DNA from: Floccularia luteovirens
Lineage: Eukaryota; Basidiomycota; Agaricomycetes; Agaricales; Squamanitaceae
DNA length: 64,000 nt
Assembly: GCA_009739215.1 (NCBI GenBank)
Contig: VSJF01000001.1
Coordinates: 372,001-436,000 of the forward strand
Direction of reading: 5' to 3'
The translations under genes and the position numbers were made by a program. This document shows positions 21,428 to 37,900 of the stretch, in pieces. Below the pieces are notes generated by a model. It was given only the letters and a program-made list of their open reading frames with translations. It did not search any database and had not been told where the DNA came from. Numbering within the stretch: position 1 is the first letter of the stretch; each line of letters starts with the position of its first letter.

Positions 21428-24400
21428 ATGGCAAAACCTAGAGAACCTCTTCCCCGGCTGAACATACCTCATCAACTGTCCCAGCAACCGCAGTCTATGT
21501 ATTCTCCTGCTCTGCCCACCGCCATCCAACAGAGTTTTCATCCACCCTTTCCCGTGAACTCTTTGCAAACACCTATGCAGCAATTTTTCACTCCTCAACC
21601 CCCACCAGCTCCTGGTCGCCCAACTCATCATCAAGGACGGGCCAGCATAGCAAACTTGGCAGCTGTCGGAATTCACCATCCCAACGCGTACATGACCCCC
21701 GTAACTGGTCATTTCCCCCATGGTTCAATAGCACTGGGACCTGGTCTTCAAATGAATGCTCAGCCAGGTTCATCTCATCCATTCCCGAATCGTAATCGAA
21801 GGCAGTTGAGTATTGGTGGCCCTCCAAAAGCAGTTTTGGGTGGTCCGGCTCGTAAACTCAGTCCATTGCCCGCTCCCCCATTGACCGCCGTTCCGCAAAA
21901 AACCAAGAAAACAGTTGTCAGCTTACCCAAGGAGACTATTCCTGGTGAAGATGGAGAACCCACGACCCGACCAAGCTGGGCCCGAACTCCCTTGCCGAGT
22001 ATATCAGATAGATATGTAGACATTCCTCCTGTCGATGTATCTACTGCCGAGATATTCCCTCAGGAGCCTACTCAGATGCCTGACGTTATTGACGTGTTTC
22101 TGCCTGGAAAGGTATGCGCTTGGATGGCTTGGAAACGCGGTGCTAACTTACCATAAACGTGTTAGGTCGAATGGGAAAACCTGAGAAGGCGTGCTATTGA
22201 GGAAAAATTGGAAAGGTTAGGCGTTGAACCTGGTTCAGGAAGTAATTTCCCCCATATCCACGCGCCCCATGCTCGGGCAGCTTCGGTACGCTCAGTACTC
22301 ATGTTCAACACGTGTTCTTTGTTGTACTAAATCAAAGAAATTCTCAGATATCATCGCCCGCAGATCCTGCGCTCTTGATGTTCAAACTGAGCAAACTACA
22401 ACAATCTCAAGACACCTCTTCGACAGGTACCTCATCTCCTCAACCAATGGGCCTTTCGCCATCTCCCCATCGACCTCCTCCCAGATTTATGAATCAAGCT
22501 AGGCATGGTCACAGTTTGTCACTAGTCCAGCCACCGTCGTATCAGTCACCCTTTTATGACGCTGCCGCAACTGCATTCAATCCATTCGGACCAAATGCTG
22601 TCCTCGGATCAGATCAGATTGTTGATAACGACCATTCCACTCCCCCTTCGGCTCATGTAGAACCAATATATGCACCTCAAGGCCGCGTACCTTTGAGTGT
22701 GGCACAACTTGCACCGCCATTATCAGCTTCTCGTTCTGACAGTAGACCAGATTTTTCCCTTGGTTTTGGATTAGATATTCCAGAAGAAGCAGAAGAGGAC
22801 GAAGAAATGGAGAGGGAAAAAGCAAGAGACTCTGAGGCGCCAGCTTCAGAAGATGGGAACACCACTCAGGATATGGAATTAGAAGAAGAGATTGATAGGA
22901 TGGGGTTGATACAAGAAGCGATGAGTTCTGCAACCAGTAGACATCACTCACGACATACCTCAAAGTTATCTGCTGCACTTTCCCTTCGTTCGGTTGGAGG
23001 AGTATCGCGGAGTCTTTCAACTGAGGAACCGAGAGAAATTTATACTTCAGCGGGACTTAACCAAATCGATGACCTAGAAGAAGTAGCTGGCGAGTGGACA
23101 GGTTCAGAAGATGCATATGTAGCAACAACAGAAACGTCCGATGCTGAGGTTAGTATTTTGTTTCTATGATATCATATTTCACTCATAGTTCTATAGAGTC
23201 TTGGAGAGTTTTCTAATCCTTCAGATGAGGAACGGGCCCGTCAACAGAGGGCCGAACGGAGGATGCGTCGTAGAATTGCCCGGCAAAGAGATGAACCAAG
23301 GCGAATTCCTCAATTCCCCCAACCTCCCGAAAATACAGTCATGATACCAATGTCTAGGGACAGCGACATCATATCAAATCCAAGTGATGACGAGTTAGTG
23401 AGAAATCAACGTAACGAATACATGGGGATATCTGTTGGAAATTATTATGCTGGGTCCTCCAGTAATGACCGCATTTCTCCCCATCTCCTTCAGCCTTTGC
23501 CACATTCTCGTAATACCTCTGCACAGTATTCCATAAACGATCCTGCACAAGCACATTCTAGGGTGCCTTCGGATGTCCTGTCGCGTACGCATCAGCAGAG
23601 GCCGTCCTCTGGTTCTCTCAATCCATTTGCAAAACCCTTCGTATTTGGTATGCCGCGCGAGACTTCTGGGACATGGTCAGCGTCTGGCGGTGTCTCCACT
23701 CCTCCCAATGCTCCTATGTTAACACATTCTCGCCTCCCATCATTTGGTAAACCTCTGAACGTAGCTGCTCCAGAATTCAAACCTATAGGTTTCACTTTCC
23801 GACCTCCTCAAGGCGTCCCCGCTATGCCTGCTCCGCCACCTGTTCCAAATTCTCCTGAAAAGGAACCAGAAGCATCTCCTTTCCATGTCCAAGGTCGCGA
23901 AAAAAGGCCACGCCGTGGGTCGAGTGCTTCGATGGAGGAAGGAGATAGCATGACGTCGTTCAAATTCCCCTTGAACTTAGATTCTCCTCGTAGCATCCGG
24001 CGTACTGGGTCATTCAATGATGCGCGTCATAAACTTAACCCTTCTGCGGAACCATTCACTTTTGCAGGGTTCTCTGCTGTCGCTAATCTCCCTTACGTTC
24101 CTAAAGCATCCGATACACCAGATGAGCCATCACCAGATCTGGAAGATACGCTACAAGATGAGAGCACAGCGAAGGGTGAAAACGGTGAACCAGAGGTCGA
24201 GGAAGTTCAATTACCTTCTGCTTCGAAACCAAAACGCGCTCCTATACCATTGGACTTCAAGCACACTGCTTCTGGAAACACTGTTCCTGCGGGATTGTTC
24301 AAGGCTCTGGCGAATGGAGATGAGCGGACACGGAGAACTGTGAGGTCACGGCTTAGCTCGCGTGAAATATACGAACACACCCAAATGCCTTCAATGGATG

Positions 24401-27400
24401 ACTTGACTATGCCTCAAATTGCACGCAAAGTCTCCCGAGGACGACTTGTCACTGATCCTGGTGAATGGATGGGAACGGGAGCTCCGACTGACGATGATGT
24501 GTTCACTTCTGCGCGCCATACAAGGCGTCGTTCGTCATTACCTGATGCACTTCACGATGAAGATGGTGATGAGACTTCCGCTTCTGCTGGTTCTACTCCC
24601 CCACAGGACCTCACCCACCGCATGGAGACTCACAGACTTGAAGAAGTCGTTGGAAAACTTCTTGACGAGAAGTTCTCGGTCCTACATCGCTGATCTGTTG
24701 CAGAAGACCCAAGAGGGTCAGACATTGACACCGGCAACAGAATCTATGATTGGAGAGGTTATCTCGTTGTTCCGTTCACAACTTCAAGAATCAGCAGCAC
24801 AGTAGTCTAGAAGATAGCCAAATGGACGCTCGTGGAGAGTTAGACTTCCAGCTTATCAAGAATGTTGTCGAGGATAGCCAACAAGAGTTGATGAACAATC
24901 TCAGGGCAGAGTTGCATGATTTCATTCAACATATGCAATCGCATGGACCGTCTTCGCACGAGACTGCTATGATTTTGGAGAGGATCGGGAATAGAAATAT
25001 CACTGCTGTTCTGGAAGCTATCTCAGAATTCACAGCTCGTCAGGAGGCTATCAATCATGGAGCACCAGCTAGAGATCGTGATGCTATGGTCGATAAACTG
25101 GTCAATGCCCTCGCTCCAATGCTTGGTTCTATACGCCCTGAGCCTATCGACTATGATTTCTTGACAAACCAACTGTCGCAAGCAGTGAAACCACACATCT
25201 CCCAACTCATCGATCTCGCATCTGACAAACGAGAAACCGCTGGTCTCATTGTCGATAAAATTATTCCACTACTGCCCTCTCTTAATACAACATTCAACAC
25301 TGATGCAATTACGTTGCAGCTGATTACAGAAGTACGCCGAGCTATTGCTCCTATTGATGCGTTTGAGATTAAAGAACAGGTGGCGGACCTTGTTGTGGAG
25401 CGACTGGATTCTCGTTTGGCGGTGAGGGATAAGGCATTGAATGTCGATAGGGTTATGGAAGGAGTTTTGCATCTTTTGGAGCCTGTGCAGCAAGTCCAGA
25501 CAAGAATGGAAACCGTCGCGTCGAAACAGGATGTCATACTTGACCAACATGCAGAGCTTGTAGCTGCTCATGGGGAAGTCAGTCAGCAAGATTTCGGAAC
25601 TTCCATCAAGGCTAGAAGCTAACCTCCAGGGACTCAGCAAGAAACAAGCTGATATTGTCGCCAAATTGGATAGCATCCCCCAAACCTCCAATGCCAATGA
25701 GAACTTCGCTGATCTCAAGTCCACCATGAACGATATCTTGGCAGGACAGAAGGCGGCTACCGAACTTCATGCTGCGTTCGCCTCGTTCCAGAAAGAGACA
25801 GACAGTCGATTGACAACAATTCCTGGGTCAATAGCGTCTTCTGTACAAGACCTGCAAGCCAAATTACTGGAACGTATAGCTTCAAACGATTCCCTGCAAC
25901 GCGAAATTGACGAAATACGCAAGTCGAACACTGAATACCAACTTCAACTTACGAAAGCTCGTGCCGCTCATGGTCAAGTACGGGTTGAGAAGGACTTTTT
26001 GAGCGAGAAATTAGTTACGGCTGAGGAAGAGCGCGAGCGTATACGTATGCAGTTGAAGGAACTCCAGACGTCCTCAACAACGATGAAGGCCGAGAATGCT
26101 ACTTTAACGACTCGGACTATGGAACTTGAGGAAGCTTTGGCAAAGGCGCTTGCGAACTTGCAATCATCTGATGTTGCCACCCAAGTGAACCAGAAGCGTA
26201 TTGTAGATTTGGAGAAGACGAATGTGGAACTTCAGACAGAGAAGCAAAGTTTGAAGACTAAGGTTTGTGCCCGCAAAGTTTAAGAAAAAGCGATTTGACA
26301 TTAACTCTTCAATAGGTGGACACCCTAGAGTTACAAGCTACCTTTGCGAACCGTGACAAAGAGGCTGCTGCCCAGGCTTTACAAGCTCTTCAACTACAGT
26401 ATGATCGACTTTCTTCGCAACAAGCTCACTGGGACGACCTCCGTCAAGCTTCGGAGAAGATTGATATGCTCACAAACTTGATTGGGCAGGCTGATAACGA
26501 AGAGCTAGCTGAACTCAGGCAACATCGTGACCGTACAAAGGTACTAGAAAACGATCATGCGGCTCTTCAAAAACGGTTACAAGGAATCCGAGACTAAAGC
26601 CTTGAATAACGAAAGATCAGCTTTGGCGGCTAGACAAAGTCTTGTTCAAGCTCAACAACGGTCTACTGAGTGGGAAAGACGTGCGAAGGATTATGAAGGC
26701 CAATTGGAATTGACTAGAACGAAGTTGGAACAAGCAGAGGAGATGCAAGCACAGCTCGAGACGGACTTTTCCTTGGCGAAATTGCAGCTGGAAGAACGAG
26801 AGGCTGATGATCGCCTAGCCAAGGTAAGCCCTCCTTCGCAATTATAGGCTCTTCCGTTTCATTGAAAACTGATTCCTTTTCTTTTCAATTCAGGATCGGG
26901 AAAGTAAATTACTCGATCAAGTCAAAGCTCTAGAAGCGAAAGTTACTGTCATGCAGTCCGAGTTAGAGAAAGCTAGGTTGTCCAAACAAACCGCAATCAC
27001 TCCTTCTATCCAAAAGCTTATCAATAGTTCAACCAACCCCCCTCCTCGCCCGGATTCCCGTGCAAGTACGATTTACGATGATAGATCAACAGCGCCGAAC
27101 CGTCGTATTTCAACATATACCTCAAGTGGAAGGAGTGATACACCTCCTCGGCCTTCAGTGTGGGACTCGATGCATGCCCCTACTGCTACGAATGTTAGCA
27201 GTAAATATCCCAATCCGAACGATTATTCGACAAATGCAAGGATTAATACCTCAAATAATCCACGATACCCCCACCTCGGTCCGGCAACACCAAAAGCCCG
27301 TCGATCGATGTATACACCTCAGTATCAGCGCACGTCAATGCCTTCTCCTACTCCAAGTACGGTGTCACTTGCTCCCACCCAAGGTGATGATGGGTGGTGG

Positions 27401-27406
27401 GAGTAA
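21428..27406 (+). CDS. Large proline-rich and coiled-coil protein, four apparent one-base insertions
   Basis: About 1,890 residues if the frame is followed through. Start ATG 21428 (MAKPREPLPRLNIPH). Residues 1-230 are Pro/Gln-rich with a conserved-looking RRQLSIGGPPKAVLGG block. Next are a LPGK-VEWENLRRRAIEEKLERLG segment, a long Ser/Pro-rich acidic region, MRRRIARQRDEPRR, then from about 24600 to 26950 long heptad-type coiled coils (ELHDFIQHMQ; QREIDEIRKSNTEYQLQL; ERRAKDYEGQLELTRTKLEQ), and a Ser/Pro-rich tail ending DDGWWE, stop 27404-27406. Five GT-AG introns (near 22112, 22290, 23150, 26262, 26824). The frame slips by +1 at about 24680, 24804, 25572 and 26574, each time inside a clearly continuing coiled coil and without splice sites. 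I do not recognise the family; the architecture suggests a cytoskeletal or polarity scaffold, which is only inference. Confidence 0.8.
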
Positions 27407-28185
27407 AATCCTTTTATTAAATGATTCAAATCTAAAAACCTACACTCAATTGCATCTTTCGTCATTTTTATCGAAAAGTTTTTTTTTCACTGAGGGAAAG
27501 GAGGAAAAAATCTCTTTTACGAACTCATTATAGGATTGTCGTTCACCAGAAACCCAAGCATACTTGATATATCAGCTTTATTAACCTCCACATGAATGTC
27601 TCTGTCTTCTAGTCTGTCCTTTTCCCTTTGGTCACTACCGAACATCCCATAATATTTTTCCGCAATGCATCAATGTTCCATCCAATCTTTTATAATCACA
27701 TATTACCCCCCCCACCATATAGGATATCTCACCCTATTACTACAACATCAATCTGAATCTACACTCGTTTCTTGGTTTACTATTTTTTTCTCATTCCTAT
27801 TATGCTCTCTCGCTCTGACTCTTTTTGGTTTTGTTTCGAAGGGATTTGTACATATACCCCCTCTCAAACATATTACAACTAACTCATTTCATTTTATTTT
27901 CTCTTTTTGATCTCTTTTGTTTTCCTCTTTTTTTCCTAAACACATTTCTGTTGCTACACTTGTACAGTCGGGAATAGATTGAAAAAATTATGTGGAATTC
28001 TCTACATTGGATTCAGAAAGGAGGGAGAGAGAGCAAGTGAAAATAAAAGTATGTGTATGTGTGTGCACGAAGTATTTGCCAACATCTCTCAGAAATACAC
28101 TCAGAATGTAACAGTGTAGAAAACAACAGAGTGGGGGGCAAAGGAAGGAGCGGGATCTTGAGAGAAAAAATAGTAGATGTGCGTT
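27407..28185. other. Convergent 3' regions of the coiled-coil gene and KES1
   Basis: Strongly T-rich on the plus strand (TTTTTTTTCACTG, TTTTCTCTTTTTG), as expected for 3' untranslated sequence between two convergent genes. No gene seen. Confidence 0.6.
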
Positions 28186-30104
28186 TCAAAGTTCTGATGC
28201 TTGGGCGGATGGAGGAGCAGAACCTGTTGGACCTGCCGGACCTGATCCTGGAAACGTTGGTACAGGCGATTGTACCAGCAGTTCTGGTGCTTTATCAGCA
28301 AAAACCCAGTTCTTCACCACCTCTGTCGCTTCTCGTGCATCTTTCGGTACCCTGTCATGGTGTCTTATATATGTAGCCCACACGAAATCCCAACAACTAA
28401 AAGGGACTACTCACGTTAATTTAGGTACCCACCGTCCATTACGAAGCTCAAAAAACCTGGGCACGTGTTTTTGCCCACTATCTTCCATCTTTTTACGTTG
28501 TTCTCTCTGTGCGTCTTCTACGCTAGACTTTGCAATCGTAGCATGTTCCATGTCTTTAAGAATTATAGCTTCTGTCAAGTCTTTCCATAATCTATTTGAA
28601 TTTGATTCGTCAACAACTGAAAGGAAGGAAAGGATTTTGATATCCTGTACTCACCTCCGTGATTCGTTAGGCTCCTGTTCCTCCTCTGGTAAAACCCATT
28701 TCGGTGCGACGTTCTGTCCATCTCTTTCTGCATCGAATAGAACACGCTTCTGGCCACTCTAAAATGTATGTAAGTTGGATCTAGGAAGCTAGCTCCTGTT
28801 TCGATTTTACGGACCTTGGCAGATTTGAACTCCATAACGTGACTCCAGCGACCCGAAACTTCTCCGATATCAGTCGTATTTCTACGCACGCGGCCAGCCA
28901 AGGCGTTATAAGTTCCTGAAAAGAACCCCTTTGAAACAAACTCAGCATATACAGATTGCTGTGAAACGCTGTAAAATAACGATGACTGCGGTTACCTTTG
29001 TTTTGAAATCAAGATCACAAAACATCCCATTCTTCTCATTCTTCGCTATACATAAGTCTCCCAGCTCCAACACCATCTTCCCAAACAGAATTCCACGAGC
29101 ATACATATTAGGCATTGTGATTACATATTCTAGAATAAATTCATCAATTTGATTCAAATGAGTCATGTAATAGAGAACACGTACCTCCATCATCGGGAAA
29201 GCCAAGTAAAGTCACACGATTTTCACCCTCCATATTAGTTGAAACACTGTTTCCTAGGAATTTCGATTTGGGACGGAGCTCGCCAGTGATGCTGACGTTA
29301 TTTGCCGGAGAAATATAGAAGAATACGGAGATGGGCGGGTGATGGGAGACTAGATACACAAGGATCAGTACTACAACCGACGTTTGTGAGGTCTCATACC
29401 TTGTTCAGCAATATAGAAACCTTGTGTACCATTGTGATAGTCGTATCTGCATCTAAAGAATTCACCTAAAATAGGATTGTAACTGTGAAAGAAAGTGGGC
29501 AATCACATGCAAATCGCAAGGTTGGAGAGAACTCACGGTTTTTTCACTCCTTTCGGTTTAATATGCCATCCAGCAAGATAGTATTGTAGTACACGGATAA
29601 ACCGTTCTTCGGGCTCATTACAATTATCCATACTGTGATAGAAAATCTAGCCTTCCCCGTCCAAAATAATATAGTATTGGTACTGACCCAAATATGAGAT
29701 CCGGATGAGACATGAAATCTGTTATCCGTTCAAGCATACTTCTTGGTTCTAGTACGAAAGTAGGGAATGTGACTTTGGATAAATCCATACCCACTCTGTG
29801 TAACAACAACGGACACGACGGAAGCATCGGAGGTCAACGCGATGCGGGGAAGAGGGGCTGAGAGATCGTACGAACCTCAGTTGAGAGATTAATGATGCGA
29901 TGATAGAGCCCTCATTCTCATCTCTATAATCCGAGTCAAATCCATAGGTAAACATGAGAGAAAGTGAGGAGGAGGGACGGACAGGATAGATGTATCGTCA
30001 GGCTCGGTGTCTGACGGTGCTTTGTCATTTTCAGCCTCGAGAGAACCTCGTGGCTTGACAACGCGATTGAAGGTGGAACCTGCCTGACTGAAGAGACCCA
30101 TCAT
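28186..30104 (-). CDS. KES1: Oxysterol-binding protein homologue (KES1/OSH4 type)
   Basis: Lipid-transfer protein that exchanges sterol and PI4P between membranes (ER/Golgi); short Osh4-like form without PH or ankyrin domains. About 450 residues from ATG 30102-30104 ([16 protein letters not shown]), with about ten introns. The ligand lid and core follow the family: [51 protein letters not shown], the family signature [10 protein letters not shown] (spliced around 29400-29340), then [37 protein letters not shown] and a C-terminal [13 protein letters not shown] region with a Pro/Gly-rich end (stop 28186-28188). The apparent frame change near 29960 is removed by an intron (donor GTCCGT, acceptor TTATAG) that joins DTSIL to DENEGS. 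No damage seen. Confidence 0.93.
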
Positions 30105-30564
30105 GTTTGCAGCCGCGGTCCCGCTAGGAGTGAGGGTGATAGGTGATAATTATAAGGATGTGTGAAAAAAAGCAAGGTCAATCACGTTCGTTACAAGTTG
30201 GGTTGAGTTGAGATCAGAGAGTGCTGTGCGAGAAAATAGGGACCGGTGAAATGTAGATGAATAATCAGATTAAAGGTTTTAGTGAGATCACAGCCTCGCT
30301 GAAAATGATGACAGCTTTTGATTGGGAATTCCGGTGAGGTCGCGAGCAAAGATTTTAGTTGATTACAAGAAACAAATGCCGAGCAGGCTGGAACAAGTGT
30401 TGTACGAGGAAGCTGATGGAAGTATAAAGCAAGGAGAGACTGGCTTGCATATGCGACCCACCCGAGATCATGTCATAGCCGTGACTTTGTCATAGCTTCC
30501 GTTTTCGTCCTTTCTCCACAGGCCTTTCTAAAACATGGAAACATAATACAATCTATATCATTAC
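30105..30564. other. KES1 upstream region / DBP3 downstream region
   Basis: 460 bp between the KES1 start and the DBP3 stop, both genes on the minus strand. No other gene seen; it must hold the KES1 promoter. Confidence 0.6.
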
Positions 30565-32927
<2,363 letters not shown>

Positions 32928-34984
32928 TTGAGTCTTCTTTGCGTCTTGTTTTCGTAAACTAGTGAGGATCTATAGTATCTCGTCTAAAAACTGTGCGGCA
33001 GGACGAAGAAAAAGTTGAGATCAAAAAGATTGATTACCGAATTTGGCACAGCTGATCTAAATATATCATCGTTATATTACTCTCATTTACCCGGTTTTGC
33101 AAAAATTAAATTTTGTGCACAACCGCGCATTTTGAAAGCTTTTCTTTGCGTGCTTACCAGGACATATGTGTTGAATATATTCCCATTGTCCTCATGATTT
33201 TTTATTTTTTGGGGTTTATGTGACAATTTTGCAAAACTATGACATTATACAAAACTTGGTATCCTCACTCGAATTATAGATACAATATAAACTTGAGCCA
33301 AGGTATTTGAACATAACCCTATGAGTCCCCCCAGCAAGTGCGAGGCCAATTGATCAAATGGCAGTTGAGCTACAATAGAGTTCTCCAAAACCGGGTAAAT
33401 GTATCTGAGATTTTCGGCTGTGGAAGTGAAATAGCACCGTATAGTTTCCTAGGACATCGCGTTGATACATATCCTCAATCAAGGTAAGTTCAGGTGTAAT
33501 CAGCTTCCATTCGTTCTTTCCTCCACCGAAAGGATCCTGTGCAGTGGTTATTTAACTACGATTAATAAAAAACCAATTCATTCTGAAAATTTCCGTCTCC
33601 TGACCGGCTTTCAATTAGAAAGGAAGAAGGCTGTGACATAGAGGCGCCAGACAATGTATATTGCGATATCAGTAGTAATTACGGAGTTGTGCGTTTCTCC
33701 TAATGGTTTCACTGCACATTCTGATTAACAGCTTTTAAAAGCTTGACAGATTGTATGGAACCATCCATACTTGGCGTGCACAGTTCAGGCCGTACTTTAC
33801 CGAGGTTTCTCACTACTGCGAATAGCTCACAGGGAAACTTTGTTATCAATCGATCCGACGGAGAGGGATTGGTTCATAATTGCTCACTAGGAGTATCAAT
33901 CAAAATTGACCAATAGGATTCTACAAATGTACCAGAAGTTGTGGACATCCGGCCCGGAATGATTTTTGCCAGGGTGCAAGAGAGATTGCGCATTTTGACC
34001 GTTCATAGAGGAGCCCAAAATTGTTGCTGACCGCGACTCTCGGGAGGTCGGGGTAGTGAGATAGTTACCCATGTATTATGACTATCCCATCCATGAGGGG
34101 TAAATTAAAGAGTCGGCTGACCAGATCAGGAAGATTACCCGGAGAAGATGAAGCTGAGGTTACTTTATCTCAAATCATCTCGAGGTCATGTAGAATGCCA
34201 ATACTCTATCTTCCCAAATGTCGAAGAGCGGTGGGAGTATACGTAGACATCCCATACAGTTTGTTAATAACTGCGGGCGCAGCAGTTGTGGATTGGCCGA
34301 AGTTATACTTGGCGAATGCTTGGAATCTTCTTGGCTAGACATGATAGCTGCAATATAAACAGCGACCTACACGGTTTGTCTTGGGGCTAGCAATACGGAT
34401 AGTAGCTATGTTTTGATCACAGGCTTTGATCTGTTATTATATCTGTGGGGGTGTGAATTAGTTTCAAATGAGGTACAGCCAATTACAAATAGGTCAGTTT
34501 TGCGAGGTTGGACTTCGAAATTTGATGTTCCTCGACAAGGCAACCCATGACTGGTATGCCATGCGGGCAGCAAGAAAAGGGTCATGATTATGATGAGGAA
34601 AAACCGGCAAAACGAGAATGAAAAGGTGCGGAGTTTGTTGAAGGAGATGCAACCTAGTGAAATTGTCTGTGGAGAGTGAAATTAAAGAAGATGCAGTGTC
34701 TGATACATAAAATTACCATTGATACGACATAAATGCTGTCCATTTCGGATGATTCAGTTGGATTCTGGCTGGTTGTATCTGTGAGGCTTACTAGGTTTAC
34801 GTCGCTGTAGTTAAAGACAAAGAAAAGAGAGCCGGGGCCCAGTGACAGGCATCGGCACAGCATTACCGGCCAAGACAACGTTGCGGCAACCTTGTTACGG
34901 TCTGACCAAAGCACTTAATAACTTGTCTCACTACAATCTTATACCCCGTCCACCACCATCACCCCCTCTCTTCCCTCCTTATTC
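32928..34984. other. 2.06-kb gene-free interval
   Basis: It holds the upstream region of DBP3 (left) and of the ADAM gene (right). An 86-codon plus-strand frame at 34078-34338 has no motif and I do not call it. CT-rich tracts just before 34985 (CCACCATCACCCCCTCTCTTCCCTCC) look like a fungal core-promoter pyrimidine stretch for the ADAM gene. Confidence 0.5.
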
Positions 34985-37900
34985 ATGTTTTATCCCCTTC
35001 TGACTTATGCGCTGGTCGTTTCTCTGCTAGCATTCTTCTCTCTATCATCTAATGGTAATTCAAGTCTCATCTCTCTCTGTAACACAGTGCTTATGTCTCT
35101 CCTCAAGCACATAGCCCTCCCGCAAGACCTCTAAAGCGGATTGATCATCCAAGAACCCTCTCGTTGGATATCCTGCCTAGACAACCTACATCACCTTCAC
35201 TAACAGATTTTAACAAACGCACTTTCTCAGAACTTTCAAATTCACTTCGCTACGATGATACCTTTCGACTAATACTCTCCGCATTTGATGACACCTTTTT
35301 CTTGCATTTGCGACCAAATGACCACCTTATTCACCCTGCTGCACGGATCAACTACTACACTACAACACCTGACGGCCGTTCTGTCATTTCACACACCGAG
35401 CCTCTAATACGTGAGTCTGTCAAGGTTTACTGGGGAGAGGTAATAGCCGCCCACTATTCTCCAACGCGTCTAAGAGAAGACGCTGCCCATTACACTCCAC
35501 AAAACAACGAGGATGTCCTCGGATGGGCGCGTATCATGATTCATAATCAGGGCAATGACAACCAGGGCCTCTCCCCTAGTTTCGAGGGCGCTTTCTCAGC
35601 AAAGGGAGTTAAATACCACATAATGACGAAGGACAACTACTTGCGCACGAAACATGTACTTGATCCTGAGATTGCTGTATTGGACGGTTCGGACGATACC
35701 CTAGTCATTTGGCGTGACTCTGATGAGATGAGTTTGGGGGAAGAACACACTTTGTTAAATGGACACGGAAAAGTGGTTACCCCTCAAGCTTGTGGTCATG
35801 ACCGTCTCGATTTCAACACCGACCCTTTGCAAAACCCTGTCTTGCAAAAGTCTCTACAACAGTCCTCATGGTTTGATCCTCCTGTGCGCTCTTGGCGCAA
35901 CCAATCATTAGTCAGCCGTGATGACTCTCCAACTGGAGGTGGTTCTATGGGCACGAAGTATGTTTTTCTCCGCATCATTGTTCTTTACTGATATGTAATC
36001 TTTTTCTAGTTTTATCAATAGTATTGGTGATACATCAGGCTGTCCAAAGTCACAGAAAGTTGTACGTTACTTCATATCTGTTCTCATCAATGTGATGGTG
36101 ATAATCTCTTATGTTTATTAGTTATACATGGGAGTTGCCGCTGATTGCACATATGTCTCGAAATACGGTTCACAAGATAATGCAACCCAACAAATCTTAA
36201 ATATATGGAATTCTGCCAGTTCTCTTTACAAGGTAAGCTCGGAGGAATACATGTTATGGACCCACTTTATTAAATCATGATTTAGAATACCTTCAATGTT
36301 AGTTTAGGTATAATCGAACTTCAAGTACAAACTGCAACGTAGGTTTTGCATAGCTAATGGGCATTTCCCACATTTAACATATTGTATCAGATGTCCCGTC
36401 ACTGCTGACCCTGCCATTCCTTGGAATATCCCATGCAGCGGTGCAGAACTTGATTCTCGTCTCTCCCTATTTTCACAATGGCGAGGGAATAAAGGAGCAG
36501 ATGGTACTGGTCTGTGGCATCTCATGAGTGGCTGTCCGACAGGATCTGAAGTTGGAATTGCTTGGCTTGCAACACTGTACGGCCTTTCTCCTTTAATTCT
36601 CGTAGGATTTATAACATTTGTAAAAATAGCTGCCAGCAAGACGCGAATGGCAACGGTGATAATGTCGTATCTGGAACTGCGGTGTCCACTGCAGCTCGTA
36701 CAGAATGGCAGGTTGTCGCACATGAAATTGGACATAACTTTGGAGCAATTGTAAGTTATTACGATTCTTGTCGTTAAGACGCCATCTGACTCGCATGTCT
36801 GTTTGTAGCACGACGTAAGTTATTTATACTTCAAGCATCACTAGCTTTCCTCAAGGCGATTGTAGTGTGCCGATGGTTGCACAACTAGCTCTGCATGCTG
36901 CCCCCATACCTCGACAGATTGTAATGCCAATGCGCAATTTATTATGAGTCCCGTTGCTCAAGCAGGAGAGACAATATTCTCCCCTTGCAGTCTTGGCAAC
37001 ATCTGTTCGTTTGTTTCTCCTTTGCCGTTAGGGTATCCCTTCAATTGTTGTGTTTAGGTTCAGTCATGGAAGGAGTAGCGAGTGGCAAGGTCAACACTTC
37101 TTGTTTATCCGACCCAGACCCAGAGAGACAAACAATCTCGTTGAAGATGTGTGGTAATGGTATCGTTGAGAAAGGTGAAGACTGTGATCCCGGGAAGGAT
37201 GTCGATTCCGCGTGTTGTGATTCCACAACTTGCAAGTTCAAAGCTGGTGCTGTTTGTGATCCTAAGAGTAGCCCATGCTGCACAACACAATGCTCGTTTG
37301 CACCTCCGACAACTATGTGCCGACCCTCGAAGGATTCCAAATGTGATATGCCGGAGATGTGTACTGGCAATTCATCTTCATGTCCAGCAGATATTACCTC
37401 TCCCAATGGTTAGTAATGCTTTTGTACTTATTGTCATTCATTAATTGTTCGCTAACAAAAAAACACAAATAACTCACAGGCCAAAGCTGTGGAAATGATG
37501 GTTTGAAGTGTGCGAGTGGACAATGTACTTCCATAGCGCGTGAGTGTTTTCATTTTGACGACTTTTGAACTGAGGTTGATACCTGAAACACAAGTGCAAT
37601 GTCAGACTGTGGGAGCATCGATGGGGTTGCAAGAAGCTTGTCCGAGACATGGTGACACTTCATGCCAGGTTTCTTGCCAAGATCCCACGGTGTCCAATCA
37701 ATGTATCCTGTTAACGTCGTTGTTGATTGATGGTTCACCTTGTGGTACGTGCAATATGTTTCGCAAAATGTATTCAGAACGAATCTGGCTAATCACAACT
37801 GTTTCATTGCCTTACTGTAGGGTTCGGCGGATCTTGTCTAGCGGGTAAATGTCAGTCCGCAGGTGCTCTAGACACAGCAAAGGTGAGTTAAGCATTTCTC

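Noticed and set aside
24677..24705. A 25-nt intron (GTCCTACATC...TTGCAG) to explain the first slip in the coiled-coil gene
   Set aside because: Far below the 45-65 nt intron size here; an inserted base explains the data better, and it would not explain the three other slips.
29889..29990. Apparent frameshift in KES1 between [10 protein letters not shown] and MFTYGFDSD
   Set aside because: An intron with donor GTCCGT and acceptor TTATAG joins DTSIL to [11 protein letters not shown], matching the family; no frameshift is needed.
34078..34338. 86-codon frame MTIPSMRGKLKSRL... as a gene
   Set aside because: No recognisable family, no introns or context; not supported.
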